A stretch of DNA of 64,000 bases. Source: Timema cristinae (Eukaryota; Arthropoda; Insecta; Phasmatodea; Timematidae). Location of the stretch: assembly GCA_039000515.1 (NCBI GenBank), contig JBCFYV010000001.1, forward strand, positions 33,626,061 through 33,690,060. The letters run 5' to 3'. Below, in pieces: positions 39,658 to 49,700 of the stretch; the first letter of the stretch is position 1; each line of letters starts with the position of its first letter. The position numbers and the translations under genes are program-made. Below the pieces are notes generated by a model, which did not search any database, was not told the origin of the DNA, and was given only the letters and a program-made list of their open reading frames with translations.

Positions 39658-42600
39658 GCACCGCATCTTACTACCCGTTCGGGTTATACGCAAACTTCAT
39701 CATATGTATTTGTATAATATTAGGGGTCTGTGAGCTTGGGTTTTTTCATTCGAGTCGAGTATTTCTAAAAGCTCCAGAGTTTGAGTGGAGTTCGAGTATA
39801 AGCCTATTCATAATTTTAAAATGTTAGAAAGTATATTAAAACACATGTTCTTAAAATATGGATGACACTTATTTTTATAAATAGTAAATATTTTTGAAAA
39901 AAAAAAAGTTGAATAATGGAAATATTAGTTTTTAAATTAATAATAACACTTATAAAACACAATTTAAAAAACAAGAACAACACTCATATAAAAATCTAAT
40001 AAAAAAACTAATAATTAAAAGGGTTTCAACACTCATCTCTTTAAGGACATTAAATGCCAGGCCTCCAACGTGGGTCGGATTCCCTGTTAAACTGTAGGTC
40101 CACCATTTCATTTCACAATCACCCTACCACTAGACATTGGTGTAAGTGCGTATAACCAGAACAGGTAGTAAGACATGGTGCTAATAATAATAATAATTTA
40201 AAGACATTAAAACTACACTAACAATTATAAAACAAAGTTAATAAAATGAACAAATATATGATGACTTGGAGTAGAAACACTGTACAGTGATTTAAAGTAA
40301 GTGATAGTGAAGGAAGACAACCTGAAAGGATAGTTAGGTTAGGCCTAGATAGAAACAAACACACTTCTCTCTTCATGTCTTCTAAAACTTTTATACACTT
40401 TCCACTTCTTTAAAACTTCCACACTTGCACATTAGTTTGAATTTTAAGGAATATTACTTTTTCATTAATGTCTCCTCATATGAAAAATAAATATTTCCGA
40501 AGATTCAAAACAATGTGCAACTGTGGAAGTTTGAAAAGTGGGAAGTGTAAAGGTGTAGAAAGAAAATAGAGAAGTGTGTTTGTTTATATCCAGGCCTAAC
40601 CTAACTATCCTTTCAGGTTGGCTTCCTTCACTATCATTTTACATTATTGTAGAGTGTGTCTACACTGTCTTGATACAAAGTTAATAAAACCGACGTTTTA
40701 GTAAGCTAATATTTCCCCAAAAAATGCTTCAGTAACTTAATTTACCGTATAATAAAATGTAAGAATCATAAACCATTAGAAATTTGAAGTGTTTCATATT
40801 TCATTTATTATTCCTTAGTGTAATTGTACATCATCATGTATTCTGTTCAATTTCCACTTCTCTATACGCATTTGAACATGAGCATTGTACGAGCTCTCGT
40901 TAGACATTATTTTATTGAAAACTTTACTTCAATATAATTTTTAATGCTTGTAAAAGTTGATGCTCATACTTTAAAATTAAATATAATAATTCTAGCAAAC
41001 AATATGAAATAGTAAGTGCTTTTTAAATATAAATGTGGTAAGTTTGGTAAATTATGTATTGCAATAAATAAGATCAACAATGATTTTAAACAGGTTAGCC
41101 AACATAATTCTATAACTAAATAGTAACTAAAGTAAAGCTAGTTTTTTAGCTAAACGTATTAATTAATACGAGATTTTAAATACCTTCAGTTTGAAAACAT
41201 TTAATACAATATATTTTTGATTTTACATTTTTAATTTAACATAAATTATTATTTTAGAAAGGGACCAGGTGAAATATTAAAACAAATCATTCAATTATTT
41301 AGTAATCTTCTTAGCTATTTTTATTTTCATTGCTTTGTCATGGCAATAGACTATGCTTACTATTGCGTTTTAAAATTTTTATCAAGTACAAGCTCGAAAA
41401 TGATGAATCTACAAAACTTTTGAGCTTGATCTCAAACTTAAGCAACAAGCTCAATATCGACATACGAGTACTCGACGAGCCCTACATAATAGCATTTATT
41501 ATGACAAACCTCAAGCTTTCTTGCTGCCTTTTTAATACGAGTGACCTCTGTGGCTTTTTGTACCAGGCCGGTGAGCGAATCCAAGAAGTGCAAGGCTGCC
41601 TTAAGTTGAGAGTCCGTCAATACCCACAGCAAGTCATCAAGTATTATGACCAGTCGCGAACCCAACACAAAACAGTCTGCAACAGTCAACCATCAAATAA
41701 GAATACAGTAAATTCTCAAATATCCAGGTTAATCATCGGTACTGGAGTATGCACAGGTAATTGAAAAACATGTATAATTGAATACACAACATTTTCTTTG
41801 ATGTTGATATCTGAAAAGTATTTATAGCATGGATATCGTTTGAATAAAACAATTTTATAGAGGTAGGTATGCATATGCTTGTATGGTATTATTTCTTCTC
41901 TCTGTTTTGTGAATTAATTGTGTATTCTTTTCTGTGTTAAAGTATTGTTGATATTTTTAGTTGAAGGCCCATGCACAGATATCCCGAACATGGATTGTCA
42001 GGAGTATATTGTATACATAGATTTTTTTAGCACCGCGTCTTATTACCTGTTCAGGTTGTATGCTTATGCACTAATTAGGATAATGTGTTAGAGATTAGTA
42101 AGTTTGAATCTAGAGGAAGTGTACCCACATTTGTGTGGAGGGGGAGTGGAAAACAATTTAGGAAAAATCACCCTCAGTACAACCGACTGGGATTGAAACC
42201 CTGAGCTCCCTTTCACCACCAGTCTAGTCTAATGTGAGTGTCATGCCTTAAACCAGGCAGCCATTGACGCAGGTACATATAGATTTAAAACAATTACAAC
42301 TATACAGGTAAAAAAAGTAAACAAGTTCAGGAATCTTTTATTATATTCCTGGGTCAGAGTGAGAAGAGAAATCAAAATTACACAAGAAATTTGATTGAAT
42401 TCACACTTTAGTTAAGTTAACACAATTTTTGAAGAAACATCTGTGCGACATTAAGATATCATAGATACCATATTAACATTAGATTATTTTCGGAAATACT
42501 CCTCTATCATATAAGAGACACATTGAAAACACACAAAACACAAAGAAAGATATGCTATGGAGCTCCATAGTTCCATAGCATATCTTTCTTTGTGTTTTCT

Positions 42601-43677
42601 GTGTTTTCAATAGGTCTCTTTTAAATAACATTACAAAGTAGTTTTTATGTGTTTTTGAAGGAAATTTCTTATAACTAATGGGATGATGAAACAACATTAT
42701 TAAAAACATAGTATTTCTGTAAAGTACAAACTGTAGTGTTGTTTTTAGAATTGTTAATCAATCGTGAATACATATTAAAATATAAGAGTAGTGGGTTCAT
42801 AGAAATTTGAAATAATCTTTTATTTGAAAGCTATATGGAAAATTCATTTACTAAATCTAAACTCAACAACTAAAAAATATGTTAAGAGAATTTTTTTAAA
42901 TAAAATTTAAATTGAATTAAATAGCTACCTACCAAATAATTCTGACAGTATTTATACTACTTGCAACGCCCCCCAACAATTTGCAGCACAAGATAAGTTG
43001 TTTTATGATGCAAAAGAATGGCATGAAGAGATTTTCTTTTATACTCATTAATTGTGGGGTTTTTTCAACCTAGCCCTACTAGTAAATTTCATACGGCATA
43101 CAATTTTTTTTTCCTTATGACCTGGGAGGTCTGCTGACTAAGGATGCCTACTGCACTAAATAAATTAGTCGAGGATCGCTATGGCCAAGGAAGCTCTCAA
43201 CAAGAAGAGGTTACTGCTGACCAGCAAGTTGAGTTTGGAACTGAGGCAGAAACTGAAGAAATGCTACATTTGGAGCATTAGGAGTATGGAACAGAAACAT
43301 GGACTCTTAGGAAGATGGAAAAGAAATAATTGGAGAGCTTTGAAGTGTGATGCTGGATAAGACTCAAAAGGATCAATTGGACAGACAAGGTGACAATTGA
43401 AGCAGTCCAAATAAGAGTGGGTGAGAAGATAACCATTTTGGATGTGATTCTTCGGAGCAAAGTAAACTGGATCGGACACATCTTTAGAAGGAACTGTCTT
43501 TTGCACGACGCCATAGAAGTAAAGGTTGAAGTAAATAGGAGCTTAGTAAGAAGGATTCAAATAGTGGATGACTTGAAGGAAAGAAGAACATTCTGGGAGC
43601 TGAAGGGGGAGGCAGAGGGTGCATTGGAGGTCTAAGTTCACTGACAAAAGGAATGGATCTGTCGTAAGATAGAACAC

Positions 43678-43725
<48 letters not shown>

Positions 43726-46700
43726 GTTAAAGTTAAAAATAACAGCTCAAGTCACAGAGGAATTAGATTTGTGAGGTTTTGGGTTAATCATTTTACCTTG
43801 TTTATTGTGGCAACATGACAAGTAAAAGAAACAAAAAAGATAAGGTGATTTCCTGTTTGAGTTTGCTGAATAGAAAGTAGCTGATAACAGCACTTTGGAA
43901 CTTAGTAAATTATATTTGTAAACAGGTTTGTGACATTTATTTTCCTCATTTTCAAAGTAGATTATTTCTTTAGAAAGATAAGAATGCACCACGAAACCTC
44001 GGCACTAGCCAACATTATTTAAATTTAATCAAGTTTTCAACCACTTACAAATCTATTTTTTATCCTTACATAATTTATCAAAATGGAACTATGGGTTAGC
44101 TATTCTAATTCAGTTTATAAAAATGTATACGTTCTATTTATGTCTATTTACTTTAAAATGTATTTTTATATTCACAAGTTAAGGAGTGCTCATTTGTTTT
44201 AGAGTTATATTAGTCTGTTAATTTTGTATAAAATACAGAAGTTGTCACTTTTCTGCCATTGATAGAAAATTTAAATTACAAGTTAAGCACAATTTTATAG
44301 TAGTTAAGTATACAAATAAATGCTGCATTATACATCACATAAACTTTCATAGCTAACTCTTAGTGTTTTTTTAGTATCCTAAGTTTTTAAGTTTAATTTA
44401 TCATATTAATATTTTTAGGATAAAAGTCCTGGTCAATAATATTTTTTAATAAACTTTTGAAATGTGAGTTTTAAAAACTTGCACTGTCTTAATATCTTTA
44501 GGAGGGATGTGACATCCCTTTAATTCTACTGTAGGCTTATACTATTTTGAGTGTAAAAATTAATTTATAAATAATTGCAAAAATAGCTCAGAAATGAACT
44601 AGCATCTAACCATTCATGAGATGTTGGTTGCTTTCAGGGGACGTCACTTTTGGATAAATTAAACATATAATCACAAACAATAGATCCTACTAGATTTCAT
44701 ATTTTTCCTCTTTTTAAAAAGTATTATAGTATTTATAAACAAAAAATAACCACGGTAGTTTTATTAAATTCTAAAAAACATAACTGTGAATTACATCGAT
44801 AAAAAGGTATCTAAACTATGACTAAAAGGTATTTGTCCTCGGGACAAGTTACAAATGCTCATGTTAAGAAAAACTATAAGCCTGGAGGAAGGCTAAAACT
44901 AACCTACCTGATATTCTCTTCTTAATAGTAATTCGACATCGAGCTTGGTTAGTGAGCAGACGTAGAGGGGTGAGGTTGGGATCACGAGTTGACTTAGCCT
45001 CGATGCGCACTGTTTGCCACACCAGTTCCTTGAATATAAGGAGCTGGCCTCGCTCGGTGTCCTTGAGTCGGGTCATGCGTAGGTCTCCTCGCTCCCAAGA
45101 GGGTGACTTGGACTCTACCACAATGCGGGACATCTGAAAAATAAAATAGACATAAATATAAATATAAACTAAATAGATATAATCCTTCCACCCCCAAATC
45201 TTGTCTTAATTCTGTTTTGCATGGATTAAACAGGACACCAAGTCCAAATTCACTAGAGAGTATCCAGGGATAAGTGCCAAACTACAGGTGCATCTACGTT
45301 ACATGATACCTGTATTTTCTTCAGCACCATTGCTAAACCCTTCCAAAGCGTCTGAACTTTAATCATTTAATTTTATTATGGGTCACCTCTAAGCTATTAG
45401 TAATCTACAATGATCTGTGCTAATTAAATAACTTAATGTGGGAGTGTAGTGAACCAAGGTTAAGGGCAGTATTTTTGCAGTTTTTATAAAAAAAAAAAAA
45501 AACACCTTGGTGATGCAGTTAGCTAATGCACTAGTTTTGTGTTGAGCTAGAATTCCGAGAATGGGGAGATCAAGGTTCAAATCTCGATCGGGTAACTGAA
45601 GGTGGTTTTTCCTAAATGACTCTCCCTCCACACAAATGCGGGGCGGGTTCACTTCCTCTATATTCAACCTCCCCAATTCCTAGCCCATTAGATTAATTAG
45701 CACTTAAGCATATAAACTTAACGGTTAATAGGATGTGGTGCTAAATAAAAATAAAACACTCTGTGCAAATAAAAGTATAGGCTACTTATTGCTGAAACAT
45801 TATTTTTGCAAGCAAAGCTTGTAATGAACCAAGGAATGACCCGCATGGACCCATATGTGAGATTAAGAGTAGGTCATTGTGTGTATGAGACTCATACAGA
45901 CCCCAAAGGGGGCAAGAGCCCAAGGTGGAACAGAGTTCAATAGTATGTTATCAATAATTATCATATAATATTTTAATCTAAGTAATGCTTTAGATAAACT
46001 AAGAATATAATCAATTTCCATCAAGTATATGCTAAATCATCGTCGTCATCATCGTCGTCGTCATGTTTATGATGGATATTAAACAACTGTTATTCACCAT
46101 ATGAATAAAATTATACTCTTATATTTCTGCTGGAGAAATGTGTTATTTAATTTTGCCAGAAAAATGTTTTAATATAAAAACTGCAAAATCACACTGCCAT
46201 TAACTCATGCTCTCTACACTACCACCTTAAGGGCTTATATCTAACATAAACACCAATCATGAAGATTCTTTCATCGTCACACCTCATTTTTCCATGAAAG
46301 AATTCTTCACCGTTATAAACTTTGGGTAGATTGATGGATCAAAGATATATGTCTTAGGGTTGGGTAAAATTCACTATTTTACGAATCTTGATCTCAAATT
46401 CAACACTTGAAAAAAAAAATTATAAACATAAGAGAGAATGTAATAGAATAATAGAAAAATGCAGATAGTAATTAAATGTTAACAATCTTTCTTATAACAT
46501 CTATATATTCAGTAAGCTACTGGTCTAGGGCCTGGTTGTCGAGTTCATCCTATAATTATAATTAAACCTGAGCCACCAATAAACAGTATTAGAGCTCAAA
46601 ACAAATTTTAATTGAAAACTTAAAGAAAAATTAATAAGAATTCAAGTTTTGAATCCGAAATTTTCTTAAAATCTAGAATATCCTTAAGGATTCAAGGGAT

Positions 46701-49700
46701 TCAAAAAATATGAAGATTCGAGGGCCCATTCTTATTTATGTCCCATTATCACCTGAGAGTCATCCTCACTAGATTCACAACTCCAGTAGTCATTAACTAC
46801 AGCCTCCAAGGCAATTGATGGAGGAAGAATAATGCTGGTATGAAATTGATACAACAAAGAACTTGATCTTTGAAACTGGACCTAAGAGATTCTTCCAATG
46901 GCCCATCTACATAGAGTCGTACCCGCTTGTCGGGAGTCGGAGTCTTAATATTGACTGTCTACAATGAATGTCACAATCTCAGTAGTAAGTCGGAACTGTC
47001 GGAAGAATATGAACATTATCCATCTCTTGCAATGCGACATGTTGCATTCAGCCAATCAAAAACAAATATGGTTGCACTACTAAAATCAGTTAAAATTAAT
47101 ATTTATTTAATCTAGGAGCCTACTTGATTGAAATCTCTATAAATATAAACTGCATTTTTTAATTAAAAACAATTGTGTGGTGTGTGTGTGTATATATATA
47201 TATATATATTTTTTAAATTATTTGAAGGCATTAATATTATGACTTTGATTATGAATTCATAGTCCATGCTGGTGTATGTATGCTCTGTGCCTTGGTTTTT
47301 GTTGACTTTGGATTGTTAAACAGTAAACACAAGAGTAAAATGGATTTCGACGTTTCACTTATTGAGTCCTCCATTCTAGGAAAGAAAAGAAGTGTTATAT
47401 TGAAAACAGTTCTATGTATATAGTTATATAGACTGTAACAGTCTGGTATATTTATTATTTTTCTACTGCTTATGTTTTCTTAATTCCTATTGGTTGAAAT
47501 TACGTGCAATGACAATTAATTGTAGACCGTCTCTTTTGTATTAAAGAGCTACAATACAACACGACAACTGACACATTACTACTCCGACTCCCGACAAGCC
47601 TTAAAAGTTATAATTATAGAAACATAATAAAGATATCCATTTATTTTAAAAGTTATATAACCTGAAAAACTTATTTAAATTACCACAAGGCCCATTCAAA
47701 TTAAAGTGTTAACAGTGATATAAGCTAGTTTCCACTTAGATATAATGAAATTAGGTTTCAAATTACAAAAATCTTTAGGACAGTATTTTTTTCTTCTGTT
47801 TTTAATATACATATATTAATGCAAATATTTATTAGTATTACATATTTTTAAGGATTTTGCTAAAAAAAAATCCCTTTTTTTTCATTAATGTTAAACCAAG
47901 AGCTGCTGCACTGGGGGTATTTTTCCATCTTAACCACGGTGCTCAGCCAAACTATTTTAAAATTCCCCGAATTTTCCATGTTTTCCAAAGTCAATTTCCA
48001 ACTTTTCTAGTCATTATATACTACCAACATTGTTTTATTAAGATCGCAATTTAACATTATAATATTTTTATCTGAAATTGTGTCAATCTATGAAGGGGCT
48101 AAGGATTTCAGCTTAAAGCAATGGGCCATTGGTTAGTGAAATCTAAGTTAGATTTCAGTGAGATCATATTGAGACATTAAAAGGGTCGTCTTATACCAGA
48201 GTTTAAAATTATTGCGAGACACATTCATTTTTAGTTTATTTTCCTAGAATTTAATCGAATTCAAACATTTGCATTACCATGACTCAGCTTTGGCTGAAGA
48301 CATGCTAGCATGGTAGAAAGACACAAAACTCTCATGTTGACTTTGAGAATTGAGATTAGTTTGCTAAATAGGGACAGCTCTGTTAAAAGAGATTAGCAGT
48401 GTGTATTAACTGGAAGAAAAATGTTATTTTGACATTGTAAATAAAAGTTGCCTACTTTTTAGTTAATACGTAAAAATGCCAGAAAATTGATCAAATTTAC
48501 TTACTTTTCTATTACTTTTGCCTAATCAAACAAATTCTCTGATTTTTGCCTGCTTTCCAAGTCACTGAACACCTTACTATCTTCAGGAAAATGTTAGTTT
48601 TTAGGATTACAATTTTTTCTCTCTCAATATTTATTTAGGTTTAATTTACTAATTGCCAGGACTGGCATTTGAATGTAATAGAAAACAAATCATTTTATGG
48701 ATGAAAGTTTAATAATGATAGTAAGCACAATAAAGTGTCATTACTTTTAAATTTAAGTAAACCTTTCTTGATATCTTGTAGACCTATAGTTTTTTTTTTG
48801 CACAATTTTTTTTTTTCTCTTTTAATTCCCAAAACTTAAGTGGCCAAAATTTAATATAATTTGTAAGAATGAATAAAGGTTGTTAAGAAATTATGATAAA
48901 CATAGGAGTTTTTTTTAATTGTCTTTAGAATAAGATCTGAATGTTATAAATGTACCAATAAAAATTTCCAAAAGGTAAATAAACGATCACAAAAATACTT
49001 TCCATATGGAGTTAAATTTGGGGTTAAGTTATAAAACTTATAGGCTATGTAAGAGATGAAGAAATCTACTTGACAACAAACACAGTTCATGTATTTTAAA
49101 AAAATGTACCTGGACTGAAGCAATAAATGCAGGGCTATTGAAGGTGACATGAACAGTGTTGACTGTGACAGTGATGCCATCTATCACTTTGTTGATAAAA
49201 CTGTACTTGGTAGCGCCTAGAGATGACAGACCTTGTTGAACCGACATGGAACGAAGTTCTTCACATGTTTCAACCTCTATATGCACCTCATCCAGGACCT
49301 ATATAATTATTATTGTTAACTTATATAGGTTTTGATTTAAGAGATACAAAAAAAAGAGTACATGAAACATAGACCAACTTATAAATCGATATGTGACAAT
49401 TATCGAAAATTTGTAGAAATCCAGTAGTAGCACTAACGTTATTCTGTTCTTAAGATATATAATGGTACAAACAAGCAGTAGAGACTCAATACAGTCCATT
49501 CACCAATGGCGTAGGCCTAGTGGTAACTGACACCTAATAAAAGTTAACAGATCTACTTTCATGTATCAGTTCCCCAAACCATATAATCTGCAAGACCATA
49601 TGTTGTCACGTTTGCAAGTCAAAACTTTCACAACAAACAATTGGTTTTTAATTTTACTTTTATTTTGACTATTTTTACATTTTTTGCTTGATATCAGGTA

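Larger units (their letters stand above)
46036..49109. other. BLTP3 intron 3, left two-thirds
   Basis: Contains two element candidates (46.36-46.73 and 46.93-47.60 kb) and a GT/TA microsatellite at 47175-47212. The rest is AT-rich sequence without coding signal. Confidence 0.6.

Noticed and set aside
39529..39827. Two overlapping ORFs with long poly-Leu and poly-Ile runs
   Set aside because: They are the TTA microsatellite at a SINE tail read in two frames, with no other coding signal.
41330..41764. 144-codon plus-strand ORF
   Set aside because: It is the antisense shadow of BLTP3 exon 5 plus an adjacent repeat; it has no conserved motif.
43264..43514. Minus-strand ORFs at 43.3-43.5 kb
   Set aside because: They are antisense to the LINE family 2 reverse-transcriptase fragment on the plus strand.
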